64,000 nucleotides of DNA from Mucilaginibacter corticis (GCF_007558865.1 NZ_VLPK01000001.1:744001-808000), one strand, 5' to 3'. Counted from the first letter of the stretch, positions 27,155 through 36,716 are shown. Program-made: numbers and translations. The notes: a model not told the origin generated them from the sequence alone.

Positions 27155-30100
27155 ATGTCAAAACCAAGGCACGCCACCAACCAACTAAGCACCACCTGCT
27201 GTTATTGCGGGGTTGGTTGTGGTGTGCTTTTGCACAAAGAAAAAAATGGTTCGGTAACCCTTGAAGGCAATAAAGATCACCCTGTAAATAAGGGCGCGCT
27301 TTGCAGTAAGGGTCTTAACCTGCACCATACCGTTAATGACAAAACCGACAGACTGCTTTACCCGCAAATGCGGTATAACAAAAGCATGCCCATGCAGCGT
27401 GTTAGCTGGGACGATGCGCTTGACCGCACCGCTGCGGTCTTTAAAACATTTATTGATAAGTATGGACCGGATTCGGTAGCGTTTTATGCATCCGGGCAAT
27501 GCCTCACCGAGGAGTATTATGTGATCAATAAACTCATGAAAGGGTTTATCGGCAGTAATAACATCGATACTAACTCGCGTTTATGCATGAGCAGTGCGGT
27601 TGCCGCCTATAAGCTGGCTTTAGGTGAGGATAGCGTACCGCTTTGTTATGAAGATATTGAGCTGGCCGATTGCTTTTACGTAACCGGTGCCAACCCGGCC
27701 TGGTGCCATCCTATTTTATGGCGACGCGTTGAGGCACACAAGGCCGCCAACCCAAACGTAAAAATAATTGTAGTTGATCCGCGTGTTACCGACACCGTTA
27801 GCGTTGCCGACCTGTACCTGCAATTAAACCCGGGCACGGATATTACCCTTAACCATGCTATTGGCCGTGTGCTGATCGAGAACGGGGATATCGACCTTGA
27901 TTTTACAACCAACCATGCCGAAGGCTTTGACGCTTACAGCAAACTGGTATTTGAAAAATCAGTGAGCGAAGCCGCGGAGATCTGTGGTGTTAACGAGGCG
28001 GATATTCGCCTTGCGGCAAAATATATAGGCGAGGCAAAGGGCTATATCGCCATGTGGACCATGGGCCTGAACCAAAGTGCCATAGGCGTAAATAAAAACC
28101 TGAGCCTGATCAACCTTAACCTGATTACCGGGCATATCGGTAAACCGGGATCAGGGCCATTATCACTAACCGGTCAACCCAACGCCATGGGCGGCCGCGA
28201 AGTTGGCGGATTGGCCAATTTATTGCCTGCTCACCGCGATCTGGGTAACCCGCAACACCGCGAGGAGGTACAAAAGTTTTGGGGCGGCACTACCATCAGC
28301 CCAAAGCCGGGCCTGTCTGCCACAGAAATGTTTGCCGCTTTAAATGACGGAAGGTTAAAGGCGATATGGATCCTCTGCACCAACCCCCTAACCAGTATGC
28401 CCAATGTGCGCTTGGTTGAGGATGCTTTAAAGAAAGCCAAATTTGTTGTGGTGCAAGAGATCACCAATAAATCTGAAAGCCTGGCTTTTGCCGATGTGAT
28501 ACTGCCTGCCGCTGCCTGGGCCGAGAAGGAAGGCACCATGACCAATTCAGAGCGCCGTATCAGCTACCTTAACAAAGTACTTGACGCGCCGGGCGAGGCT
28601 TTGCCTGACGCCGAGATTATTTGTCGCTTCGCGCGAAAAATGGGTTACAAAGGGTTCGATTTTGAAAACAATGCCGCCATTTACGCCGAACATGCGCGCC
28701 TAACGGCTAAAACCAATATCGACATCAGCGGCTTAAGTTATGAACTGTTAAAGGAGCATAAAACGGTGCAGTGGCCCTACAAAAAGAAGAGCCCGCCTAA
28801 AGGCACGCCCCGCTTATTTACCGACAGGAAGTTTTATACCCCTTCGCAAAAAGCGATCATCCACCCGGTGCCGGATACGCTTACCAGCGAAAAGCCCGAT
28901 ACCGATTTTCCATTTATCCTTACTACCGGCCGTATCCGCGACCAGTGGCATACCATGAGTAAAACCGGCAAGGTAAATAAGCTTAACCAGCATTATGCCC
29001 AGTCGTTTTTAGAGATAAACCCGGTTGATGCAGGCAGGTTAAATATCAATGAAGGCGATGTCACCGTGATCACGTCAAAACGTGGGTCGGTACAGGTAAA
29101 GGCTAAAATATCGCCCCAAATAAAACAGGGTGTTGTGTTTTTACCCATGCATTGGGGCAAGATACTGGGGAATGACCTTAACCGCGCCAATAATATTACC
29201 AGTGATAAGATAGACCCGATATCAAAGGAACCCGATTTCAAATTCTGCGCGGTAAATGTGGTTAAGTTTAAAAAGCCTTTTCAGCGTATTGTGGTTATTG
29301 GCGCAGGTGCCGGTGCCTACGGTTTTGTTAAATCATACCGAGAACTTAACCAGGATGATGAGATCACCATCTTCAGTAAAGAAAACTATCCGTTCTATAA
29401 CCGGGTAATGCTGCCCGACTACATCAGTGGCGAGCAGCAATGGGAGCAGCTGGTAAAGATGAAGGATGAGGAAGAACCTGAATATAAAATAAAGATGCTG
29501 CGCGGCGTAAGCATTGAAAAGATAGACCGCGAAAACAAGCAGGTGTTAGATTCGAGAGGTGTTAAAAACTCTTACGATGTTTTGTTGATAGCCACGGGCA
29601 GCAGGGCCGCGATACCCAGGCACGTGCCCTCGCTCCCTGGCATTTTTACCATGCGTAACCGTAACGACGCGGATAGCTTTAAAAAGCACATCCCGCCGGA
29701 TGGGCATGTAGTTATTGTGGGTGGCGGCTTATTAGGGCTGGAGATGGCTGCATCTTTACGCGAGATAGGTAAAAAAGTGACCATCATACAGCGTACCTCG
29801 CGTTTCCTGAACCGCCAATTGGATGCATTGGGCAGCCAACTGCTGCACGAAGAAATGGTTGATCAGGGTTGCGACATTTATTATGACGACGAGATCCAAT
29901 TGTTTTACGGTCGATCAAAACTGACCGGCATAGGCCTGAAAAGCGGTCGCAAAATTAACTGTGATGCCATGATACTGGCCATTGGCACTACGCCCAATCA
30001 TGAGATAGCCAAAGCCTGCGGGCTGGAATCCCGGCGCGGGGTAATTGTTAATGAGCGTTTACAAACCAGCGACCCTGATATTTATGCCATTGGCGAAATA

Positions 30101-30673
30101 GCCGAGTTTGAAGGTACACTATACGGTATTACCGCCGCCGCAGAGCAACAAGCCCATGTGGTGGCTACCTACATGAACGGCGATATAGCCAGTTATTACA
30201 AGGGTAGCCTGTTTATGAATATCATTAAGATCCACGGGTTTGACCTCTGCAGTATAGGCCTGTCTGAATGCCCTGATGATGTTAACTATGAAGAGGTAGT
30301 ATTTACTGACAAAGCCAAACGGTACTACAAGAAATGCATTATACACCAGGACAGGCTTGTAGGCGCCATACTGATAGGCGACAAAAGCGAGTTCCTCGAA
30401 TTTCGGGACCTGATAGCCAACAAAACAGAACTGAGCGACAAACGCCTGCAACTGCTGCGCAGCGGCAATAAAGCCGACCCGGTTTTGGGCAAACTGGTTT
30501 GCAGTTGTAACAACGTAGGCAGCGAGAATATCCGCAAGAAAATAGAAGACGGCAGCCATAACCTGAAAGATTTATGTGCAAACAGCGGTGCGGGTATGGG
30601 CTGCGGATCATGCCGTCCCGAGGTAAAACGGTTACTGGAAGAAGCATTGGATAATATGGCTAAAGCAGTTTAA
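27155..30673 (+). CDS. assimilatory nitrate reductase, catalytic and FAD/[2Fe-2S] subunits fused
   Basis: This 1172-aa fusion reduces nitrate to nitrite in the cytoplasm. The N-terminal part (about 10-690) is a molybdopterin oxidoreductase with a [4Fe-4S] site at Cys15, Cys18, Cys22 and Cys50, a predicted Mo ligand Cys144 in SRLCMSSAV, and a C-terminal molybdopterin dinucleotide-binding domain. From about residue 708 follows a pyridine-nucleotide/FAD oxidoreductase (VVIGAGAGAYGF; GGGLLGLEMA). A BFD [2Fe-2S] domain closes the protein (CSCNNV and CGSC, about 1115-1165). In Bacillus the same parts are two proteins, NasC and NasB. The fusion should carry electrons internally from NAD(P)H or another donor. 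Its stop overlaps the start of the next gene by 1 nt. Confidence 0.92.
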   Translation: MSKPRHATNQLSTTCCYCGVGCGVLLHKEKNGSVTLEGNKDHPVNKGALCSKGLNLHHTVNDKTDRLLYPQMRYNKSMPMQRVSWDDALDRTAAVFKTFIDKYGPDSVAFYASGQCLTEEYYVINKLMKGFIGSNNIDTNSRLCMSSAVAAYKLALGEDSVPLCYEDIELADCFYVTGANPAWCHPILWRRVEAHKAANPNVKIIVVDPRVTDTVSVADLYLQLNPGTDITLNHAIGRVLIENGDIDLDFTTNHAEGFDAYSKLVFEKSVSEAAEICGVNEADIRLAAKYIGEAKGYIAMWTMGLNQSAIGVNKNLSLINLNLITGHIGKPGSGPLSLTGQPNAMGGREVGGLANLLPAHRDLGNPQHREEVQKFWGGTTISPKPGLSATEMFAALNDGRLKAIWILCTNPLTSMPNVRLVEDALKKAKFVVVQEITNKSESLAFADVILPAAAWAEKEGTMTNSERRISYLNKVLDAPGEALPDAEIICRFARKMGYKGFDFENNAAIYAEHARLTAKTNIDISGLSYELLKEHKTVQWPYKKKSPPKGTPRLFTDRKFYTPSQKAIIHPVPDTLTSEKPDTDFPFILTTGRIRDQWHTMSKTGKVNKLNQHYAQSFLEINPVDAGRLNINEGDVTVITSKRGSVQVKAKISPQIKQGVVFLPMHWGKILGNDLNRANNITSDKIDPISKEPDFKFCAVNVVKFKKPFQRIVVIGAGAGAYGFVKSYRELNQDDEITIFSKENYPFYNRVMLPDYISGEQQWEQLVKMKDEEEPEYKIKMLRGVSIEKIDRENKQVLDSRGVKNSYDVLLIATGSRAAIPRHVPSLPGIFTMRNRNDADSFKKHIPPDGHVVIVGGGLLGLEMAASLREIGKKVTIIQRTSRFLNRQLDALGSQLLHEEMVDQGCDIYYDDEIQLFYGRSKLTGIGLKSGRKINCDAMILAIGTTPNHEIAKACGLESRRGVIVNERLQTSDPDIYAIGEIAEFEGTLYGITAAAEQQAHVVATYMNGDIASYYKGSLFMNIIKIHGFDLCSIGLSECPDDVNYEEVVFTDKAKRYYKKCIIHQDRLVGAILIGDKSEFLEFRDLIANKTELSDKRLQLLRSGNKADPVLGKLVCSCNNVGSENIRKKIEDGSHNLKDLCANSGAGMGCGSCRPEVKRLLEEALDNMAKAV

Positions 30674-32091
30674 TGATGGCGCACCTAATAAAGATCAATT
30701 TGCCGGGGGGCTTTGTGTCAGCCGGCGACCTGTATGAGATCCTGCTGATAGCGGAGAGCGCCGGCGCTGCACACATCCGGTTCGGCAACAGGCAGCAGTT
30801 GTATTTTACCATTACCGATGACCGGTTGGAGGACCTGGAACTGGATATGCTGAAATCAGAGATCAGCTATGAAGTTGATGAAGACCGGCACCCCAACATT
30901 ATCAGCTCGTACGTGGCAGACACCATCTTTAATCACCAGGAAGGCTGGCTGCGCGAAGGAGTTTACAAGGATATTTTCGACCAGTTTGATCATCAGCCGC
31001 AGTTAAAGGTAAACCTGGTTGACGCTAACCAAACGTTTGTTTCTTTTTTTAGCGGCAACATTAACTTTATCGCATCAAGCACTAATAATTACTGGTTCAC
31101 GTATATCCGTTTTCCAAAGACGGACCAGTTATACTGTCTCCCGGTATTGGTTTATTCGGAAGATATCCCGGCTTTGGCTAAAGCGGCCGAGGGTGTGATC
31201 TTGCGGGCAAAGGAACTGTTTTACAACAGGCTGGATATAGACGAAGACCTGTTTTATAACACTTTGCTGAAGGAAGTAAACGTTGCCTTTAAACCGGTGA
31301 TCGAACCTTTAAAACTCCCCGATTTTTACCTGCCCTATTACGAGGGTTTTAATAAGTACAGCAACAAATACTGGCTGGGCGTTTACCGCCGCGACGAATT
31401 GTTTTCGCTGAGATTTTTAAAAGACGCTTGCCTGCTGTGTTTAAATACGCGGATAGGGCAGATCTATACTACACCCTGGAAATCTATCATCATTAAAGGT
31501 ATTGAACAGGCCGACCGTAACCAATGGGGGGCTATATTAAGCAAGCACCGCCTTAACGTGCGCCACGCGGCCAACGAGCTTAACTGGCAGATAGAAGATA
31601 TCTGCAGCGAGGGACTGGAATTAAAGCAACAATTGGTGCGCCGGTTTGAAGATGCCGACCTGCGCACTTACCAGCTTTCCTTCGCCATTAAAACGCAGCC
31701 CAAAACCGGTTTGCAGGCATCAGTTATATTGAAAAAGCGCGCGGCGGGTTTATATGATATTTCGCATACGCGCGATTTCAACCCTAACCTTAAAGATGAA
31801 GTTATATACAAAAAAAGTGTTAAACCCCGCGATCTGGGGAAGTGCTTAATCACATTATGTGATCAGTTTTTTGACGGTAAAAGCAATTTATTGCCTGCAA
31901 TTGCATTGCCTGATGATCCCGCCGTACAGGAAAAAGCGGTTATTTATCAATGCAACTGTTGCCTTACCCGTTACGATAAAACTTATGGCGACCCGGCAAA
32001 TAACATAGATCAGGGCACCGATTTTGAAACCCTGAAAGATTACACCTGCCCCGTATGTGATGCGCCAATGGCCGAGTTTAGCCTTGTGTAA
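30673..32091 (+). CDS. rubredoxin domain fused to a sirohaem-reductase-like fold
   Basis: This 472-aa protein begins with a nitrite/sulfite-reductase ferredoxin-like half domain (LPGGFVSAGDLYEILLIAES, then IRFGNRQQLYF), and a second similar half is suggested around residues 230-400. The cysteine pairs that bind sirohaem and [4Fe-4S] in true reductases are absent. The C-terminus is a rubredoxin domain with Cys427-x2-Cys430 and Cys459-x2-Cys462. The start overlaps the nitrate reductase stop (TAATG), so the two are translationally coupled and probably made in fixed ratio. I infer an electron-transfer or assembly partner of nitrate reductase. Catalysis of its own is unlikely. The rubredoxin call is firm, the fold of the rest is by motif only. 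Confidence 0.8.
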   Translation: MMAHLIKINLPGGFVSAGDLYEILLIAESAGAAHIRFGNRQQLYFTITDDRLEDLELDMLKSEISYEVDEDRHPNIISSYVADTIFNHQEGWLREGVYKDIFDQFDHQPQLKVNLVDANQTFVSFFSGNINFIASSTNNYWFTYIRFPKTDQLYCLPVLVYSEDIPALAKAAEGVILRAKELFYNRLDIDEDLFYNTLLKEVNVAFKPVIEPLKLPDFYLPYYEGFNKYSNKYWLGVYRRDELFSLRFLKDACLLCLNTRIGQIYTTPWKSIIIKGIEQADRNQWGAILSKHRLNVRHAANELNWQIEDICSEGLELKQQLVRRFEDADLRTYQLSFAIKTQPKTGLQASVILKKRAAGLYDISHTRDFNPNLKDEVIYKKSVKPRDLGKCLITLCDQFFDGKSNLLPAIALPDDPAVQEKAVIYQCNCCLTRYDKTYGDPANNIDQGTDFETLKDYTCPVCDAPMAEFSLV

Positions 32092-32123
32092 ATTCAGAAT
32101 CTATTTGCCCTAATGTAACGTTT

Positions 32124-32227
32124 TGTTTCACGTGAGTGTGAAACAGATGAAACAAGCGAAACAAAATTTTGAGATAAAATACTGTAAATAAACTAATTAA
32201 GAAAAATTAGTGAAACAAAATGAAACA
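32124..32227. repeat. hairpin plus 9-nt-periodic GAAACA repeats
   Basis: Between the convergent ends of the rubredoxin-fusion gene and a small membrane-protein gene lies an 8-bp hairpin (TGTTTCAC at 32124-32131, GTGAAACA at 32138-32145). The hexamer GAAACA then recurs at 32140, 32149 and 32158, exactly 9 nt apart, and again at 32212 and 32222. The hairpin may end the nitrate operon transcript, although no U-tract follows. The periodic repeats may be protein-binding sites or chance in A-rich sequence. Confidence 0.45.
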
Positions 32228-32237
32228 ATATCACTGA

Positions 32238-32468
32238 TCAATCTGATTCCCACTCTTTGTTATTAGGGTTGTTATAGTAACGTTTATCGATACCTGTGAA
32301 CAAGCTTTTGGAATAGATAGCGCCTGCCAAAATTATAAGGATACCACATGTGCCTATTGTATTATTCAACCAGTCAATTGGTGCAACACTAATTATTGCT
32401 AAGGAAAACATAACAACTCCAATTATTATAAAAATCAAAGTAATTATTTTTCGATGGAACTTAGTCAT
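32238..32468 (-). CDS. small two-helix membrane protein of unknown function
   Basis: This 76-aa protein has two clear hydrophobic segments (about residues 8-29 and 37-54) and a charged, Asn-rich C-terminal tail (KRYYNNPNNKEWESD). It has an ATG start and sits in a gap with no competing frame. I do not recognise it. It is convergent with the nitrate operon and lies 66 nt downstream of the rlmF end, pointing the same way. Its reality rests on the well-formed membrane topology only. Confidence 0.6.
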   Translation of the reverse strand: MTKFHRKIITLIFIIIGVVMFSLAIISVAPIDWLNNTIGTCGILIILAGAIYSKSLFTGIDKRYYNNPNNKEWESD

Positions 32469-32534
32469 GTATGCCGTATAACACTAATATACAAATGTTT
32501 GAATTATGCTCTTTGCAAGTTGGCATCCCAAAAT

Positions 32535-33488
32535 CTATTTCGAATATTTATCTCGCCACGCAGATTGCTCCTCAGGCGACAAAAACGTCCAGGCAATAAT
32601 GCGCGAGTTTTTTTGCCCGTGCGCCATATTGATGGTGCGTACATCTGTTGCCTTTACCCAGCGCAGGGTGCTGTAGGTGGTTGGCAGCGTATCTTTTTTT
32701 GATACCAGCGAGGTAAACCATAATACCTGCTTACCAAATTTGGCGCTTTCTTCTATCATCCGGCGTAAAAAACCGGCCTCGCCGCCTTTTGTCCACAATT
32801 CATTTTTCTGGCCGCCGAAATTAAGCAGCGTTGGTTTGGTCATCACACCCAGCTTTTTCCATTTGGTGGCAGTTACTTCTTTGGCATCTTTAAATGAAGC
32901 ATGGAAAGGCGGGTTGCATATGGTTAGGTCATAGTGTTCGCCGGGTTTAATAATACCGTCAAATATTTTACCCCAATCATGCTGCATTTTGAGTTGAATG
33001 CGGCTTTGAAATTCTTTGTTGGCAGACAGTATCTTATTGGCATTCTGTAAAGCGGCCTGGTCAATGTCCGATCCGGTAAATTTCCAGTTGTACACACTGT
33101 TACCTATAAGCGGATACACCAGGTTGGCCCCAACACCAATATCAAGCACTTCAATTTGGTTGCCTTTAGGTATCTCGCCACTGTTAGTTTCAGCCAGCAG
33201 ATCGGCCACGTAATGTAGATAGTCAGCACGGCCGGGAATTGGGGGGCATAAGTAGCCTTCGGGTATATCCCAGTCGCGCACCCCGTAATACTGCCTTAGT
33301 AAAGCTTTGTTTAATGTTTTTACCGCCAGCGGATCACTAAAGTCTATCGACTCTGTATCATATTCGTTTAAGCCGACAAACTCTTTCAGTTCGGGCGTAG
33401 CTTTGGTTAGCTGTTTAAAATTATAACCGTCGCGATGGTTGTTACGGGGATGCATGTTATCTTTCGGGGCGGGCTTCTCTGGCGTCAT
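32535..33488 (-). CDS. rlmF: 23S rRNA (adenine-1618 N6)-methyltransferase
   Basis: This 317-aa enzyme methylates A1618 of 23S rRNA. The N-terminal MHPRNNHRDGY and LLRQYYGVRDWDIPEGYLCP segments are typical of RlmF. The SAM-binding strand is VLDIGVGANLVYPLIG, and the catalytic NPPF motif lies in CNPPFHASF near residue 190. It is a housekeeping gene without an obvious link to its neighbours. The ATG at 33488 is adopted; an internal ATG (residue 12, MHPRNNH) is an alternative that would better match shorter relatives. Confidence 0.94.
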   Translation of the reverse strand: MTPEKPAPKDNMHPRNNHRDGYNFKQLTKATPELKEFVGLNEYDTESIDFSDPLAVKTLNKALLRQYYGVRDWDIPEGYLCPPIPGRADYLHYVADLLAETNSGEIPKGNQIEVLDIGVGANLVYPLIGNSVYNWKFTGSDIDQAALQNANKILSANKEFQSRIQLKMQHDWGKIFDGIIKPGEHYDLTICNPPFHASFKDAKEVTATKWKKLGVMTKPTLLNFGGQKNELWTKGGEAGFLRRMIEESAKFGKQVLWFTSLVSKKDTLPTTYSTLRWVKATDVRTINMAHGQKNSRIIAWTFLSPEEQSAWRDKYSK

Positions 33489-33576
33489 TTTGCGAAGGTC
33501 GGCATTATTAATTAAAAATAGCGATGTGTGATTTTTAGTTGATTTGTTTTACCTTGTGTTGTTAAACCTTACACCT

Positions 33577-34095
33577 ATGTACAAATCCTTGCCGGCGATT
33601 ATTTTATGTTTTTTACTTGCTTCATGCAGACAAAAAGAAAAATTTGATGAGAGCAGGTATCGAATTGTGTTTAAAGAATGGAATTGGGCTAAAATAGACC
33701 TGAAATCACAAACACTAACCGCTAACTTTTACGATTTAAAATCTATTGATACCCTTGATTTTACACCGCTTGAAAAGCAAAAAATATCCAGATCATTCAG
33801 TGAAAGTGATTTAGCTGATTTAAAAGGAACTTTTAAATATGAACCCTATACTACTATTGAGCCGCCCTTTTATACTACAATCGAAATTTTTAAAGACGGT
33901 AAGCTTAGTTCAATGTTAAAAATCAATAACCAATGTAACCGATCTGATCCAAACATCTTAGTTTTTGGTCAAGGATATAGGGCAATTCAATTTCGTGATG
34001 TTATTAACAACATATTAAAAAAGAATAGAAAATACATAAAAGCCCATGAGCTATACTTGAAATATCTAAACGACCATCATATAAGTTATCTTTAA
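33577..34095 (+). CDS. hypothetical lipoprotein
   Basis: This 172-aa protein starts with a lipoprotein signal (hydrophobic stretch ending in LLASC, acylated Cys about residue 17). The remainder is soluble, with no recognised domain. Lys-rich patches and the segment FKEWNWAKIDL are notable. I choose the ATG at 33577. The longer frame from a TTG at 33544 would place extra residues before the signal peptide. It converges on the AraC-type gene, with 12 nt between the stops. Confidence 0.7.
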   Translation: MYKSLPAIILCFLLASCRQKEKFDESRYRIVFKEWNWAKIDLKSQTLTANFYDLKSIDTLDFTPLEKQKISRSFSESDLADLKGTFKYEPYTTIEPPFYTTIEIFKDGKLSSMLKINNQCNRSDPNILVFGQGYRAIQFRDVINNILKKNRKYIKAHELYLKYLNDHHISYL

Positions 34096-34107
34096 TTGTT
34101 GCAACTA

Positions 34108-34983
34108 TTAAACCTTCCCGTCCTTATATGCCTTTTGATACACCTGCGGTGTTTTACCGGTAACCTTTTTAAAAAACTCGTGGAAGCACGAAAAGCTGTT
34201 AAAGCCGCTTTCATAACAAACCTCTTTAATGCTTATTTTATTGGAGATTAATAGTTTGCAGGCATAACCCACGCGGATCTCGGTAATAAAATCTGAGTAG
34301 GTTTTACCCGTATGGTTTTTAAAGAACCGGCAAAACGAATTAGAGGTCATGCCTGCAATTTCAGCAATCTCGCTTTGCTTTATCTTTTTCTGAAAGTTAT
34401 TGAACGAATAATTATAGATGGCGTTAATGCGCTTGTTCTCTGATTCGGGGAAATCATATTTAAAACCGATGGACGACAACAGACGCGGTTCTTCGCAAAG
34501 CGCTATTTCAGATAAACAGGTAATTAAGGCTATAATTTGATTGATACCTTCTGCCCGGTATATATTTTCTACCAGGTTGCTGATCCTTGCGGCTACTACC
34601 CCCTTAAACAATACGCCCCTTTTCGCTCTTTCTAACAAAGCTTTTATGTGCCGGGTTTCGGGCAGGTGCAAAAATCGTTCGCCAACAAAGTTTTCAAAGA
34701 AATGGATAACGGTAGAATATGCCCCTGTGCTTTCCTGGTCATGGTAATAAACATCATCATACTTCCAGAAATGGGGCAGGTTACAGCCTACCAACACCAC
34801 ATCCCCCGGTTCAAACTGCGATATATGGTCGCCCACAAACTGTGTTCCAGACCCTTTATGAAAATGGATCAGCTCAATTTCGGGATGATAATGCCACCTG
34901 TTATTGATATTGGGCATCATTTCCTTACGCACGCCAAAAGAATGGTCGGGCGTGTAAGGTATTTTAAGCAGCTGGGGTTTCAT
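34108..34983 (-). CDS. AraC-family regulator with cupin sensor, next to fucosidase
   Basis: This 291-aa regulator has an N-terminal cupin-like ligand domain (HYHPEIELIHFHKGSG, about residues 32-47) and two C-terminal helix-turn-helix units (about 190-285). The latter include SEIAEIAGMTSNSFCRFFK and the AraC signature SFSCFHEFFKKVTGKTPQVY. It is divergently placed next to the GH29 alpha-fucosidase gene, with 157 nt between the starts, and is therefore a candidate regulator of that gene. Confidence 0.9.
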   Translation of the reverse strand: MKPQLLKIPYTPDHSFGVRKEMMPNINNRWHYHPEIELIHFHKGSGTQFVGDHISQFEPGDVVLVGCNLPHFWKYDDVYYHDQESTGAYSTVIHFFENFVGERFLHLPETRHIKALLERAKRGVLFKGVVAARISNLVENIYRAEGINQIIALITCLSEIALCEEPRLLSSIGFKYDFPESENKRINAIYNYSFNNFQKKIKQSEIAEIAGMTSNSFCRFFKNHTGKTYSDFITEIRVGYACKLLISNKISIKEVCYESGFNSFSCFHEFFKKVTGKTPQVYQKAYKDGKV

Positions 34984-35140
34984 AATTACTCACAATTTAA
35001 CCTTATTGTTTGATATAAAGGTAAAATACCGCAATAAACGGATACTTTTTTTATCCTCCAATATTTAAAAACGCTTTTATTTGATTAACCAATTAATTAC
35101 GCTTAACAACAAACGGGATCAAAAAACTAACCACACCATT

Positions 35141-36652
35141 ATGAAGCTATACTTAAAGCTAATTTTAACCGGGGCCGCCGCAGTAAGCCTTTCGACCGCA
35201 AAAGCGCAGGATCTGCCCATTAACCCCGGACCCTACAAACCCACCGAAGAATCACTGAAACAATACAAATACCCTGAATGGTTCAGAGATGCCAAGTTTG
35301 GCATCTGGGCGCATTGGGGACCGCAGGCCGTACCACGCCAGGGCGACTGGTATGCTCGTAACATGTATGAGCAAGGCAGCCGCCAAAACCTTTGGCACGT
35401 GGCCCATTACGGCCCGCCGTCAAAATTTGGCTATAAGGACATCATCCCGATGTGGAAAGCTGAGAAATGGGATCCTGAAAAGCTGATGGCGCTTTATAAA
35501 AAAGCCGGCGCTAAATACTTTGTAAGTATGGGTACCCACCACGATAATTTCTTTTTGTGGAAATCAAAACTGCATAAATGGAACGCATACAACATGGGGC
35601 CGCATAAAGATGTAGTAGGCACATGGCAAAAAGCGGCTCAAAAAGAAGGGCTTAAATTTGGCGTGTCTGAACATTTGGGCGCCAGCTATACCTGGTTCCA
35701 AACCGCGCACAGAGCTGATAAAACCGGCGATTTAAAAGACGTTCCTTATGATGGAAACGACCCTCAATATGCCGACCTGTACCATCCAAAAGCCGCACCT
35801 GATGATCACGACTGGCTAAGCAAAAACCCGGAATGGGCCAAAGAGTGGTATGGCGAGATCAAAGAACTGGTTGACAATTACCACCCCGACCTGCTTTATT
35901 CTGATAGCGGTTTTCCGTTTGGCGAGGTGGGCCGCAGCATGGTTGCCAATTTTTACAACGGCAACATCGCACATAACAATGGCCAGTTAACCGCTATTTA
36001 CAACTGTAAGCAAACATCAAACGGTACCTGGGTTGAAGATCTGGAGCGTGGTGTACAGGACAACATCAACCAATATCCATGGCAAACAGATACCTCAATA
36101 GGCGATTGGTTTTACCAAACCGGGCAAAAATATAAAACCGGTACCGAGGTGATCCAGATGCTGGTTGATATTGTGAGCAAAAACGGCAACCTGCTGATCA
36201 ACATCGTTCAAACCCCTGAGGGTGACCTTGAACCTGATGTGTTGAAGATAGTACAGGAAATTGCCGACTGGATGCCTGCAAACGGTAAAGGTATTTACGG
36301 AACACGTCCGTGGAAGATCTATGGCGAGGGACCATCAACCATTAAAGAAAACCTGCAAAAAGGGCCATTTTCCGGGATAAGCGATACCCGCCCTTACCAA
36401 CCAACTGATATCCGTTTTACTACCAAAGGCAATAACCTGTACGCGTTTTGCATGGAGCCGCCACAATCTGAGATCCGCATTACTTCATTAGGTAAAAACT
36501 CAAAACTTAATGATAAAAAGATAACCGGCGTATCAATGCTGGGCAGCACCCAAAAACTAAAATGGGTACAGGAAGACGACGCGCTGGTAATTACCAAACC
36601 GGCAAACATACCCAACTGGAACGTTGTAGGCTTAGAGATAGCCATGAAGTAG
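35141..36652 (+). CDS. secreted alpha-L-fucosidase, GH29
   Basis: This 503-aa exported enzyme has a signal peptide of about 22 residues. The GH29 barrel shows KFGIWAHWGPQAVP, SMGTHHDNFFLW and GVSEHLGASYTW, and the predicted nucleophile Asp255 in LLYSDSGFPF. A C-terminal beta-domain follows from about residue 400. The ATG at 35141 gives a proper signal peptide. The frame could be extended to a TTG at 35081 but that adds 20 charged residues. It has its own strong terminator downstream and stands alone with the divergent AraC gene. Confidence 0.93.
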   Translation: MKLYLKLILTGAAAVSLSTAKAQDLPINPGPYKPTEESLKQYKYPEWFRDAKFGIWAHWGPQAVPRQGDWYARNMYEQGSRQNLWHVAHYGPPSKFGYKDIIPMWKAEKWDPEKLMALYKKAGAKYFVSMGTHHDNFFLWKSKLHKWNAYNMGPHKDVVGTWQKAAQKEGLKFGVSEHLGASYTWFQTAHRADKTGDLKDVPYDGNDPQYADLYHPKAAPDDHDWLSKNPEWAKEWYGEIKELVDNYHPDLLYSDSGFPFGEVGRSMVANFYNGNIAHNNGQLTAIYNCKQTSNGTWVEDLERGVQDNINQYPWQTDTSIGDWFYQTGQKYKTGTEVIQMLVDIVSKNGNLLINIVQTPEGDLEPDVLKIVQEIADWMPANGKGIYGTRPWKIYGEGPSTIKENLQKGPFSGISDTRPYQPTDIRFTTKGNNLYAFCMEPPQSEIRITSLGKNSKLNDKKITGVSMLGSTQKLKWVQEDDALVITKPANIPNWNVVGLEIAMK

Positions 36653-36684
36653 TTTATAGTTAGCCCTGATATATTTTAAACTTG

Positions 36685-36716
36685 AAGAGCCCGTTAATTA
36701 GCGGGCTCTTTTTTTT
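36685..36716 (+). terminator. intrinsic terminator of the fucosidase gene
   Basis: A 9-bp stem (36685-36693 with 36702-36710, core GAGCCCG/CGGGCTC) is followed by a run of eight T residues. It lies 33 nt after the fucosidase stop and overlaps the last codons of the convergent TPR gene. Confidence 0.85.

Noticed and set aside
30119..30647. Long minus-strand open frames inside the nitrate reductase gene (up to 146 codons)
   Set aside because: They are antisense to the FAD/BFD domain region whose residues are clearly conserved, so they are codon-bias shadows.
32140..32227. CRISPR-like array from regularly spaced GAAACA repeats
   Set aside because: The repeats are only 6-8 nt with 3-nt spacers, and no cas genes are nearby.
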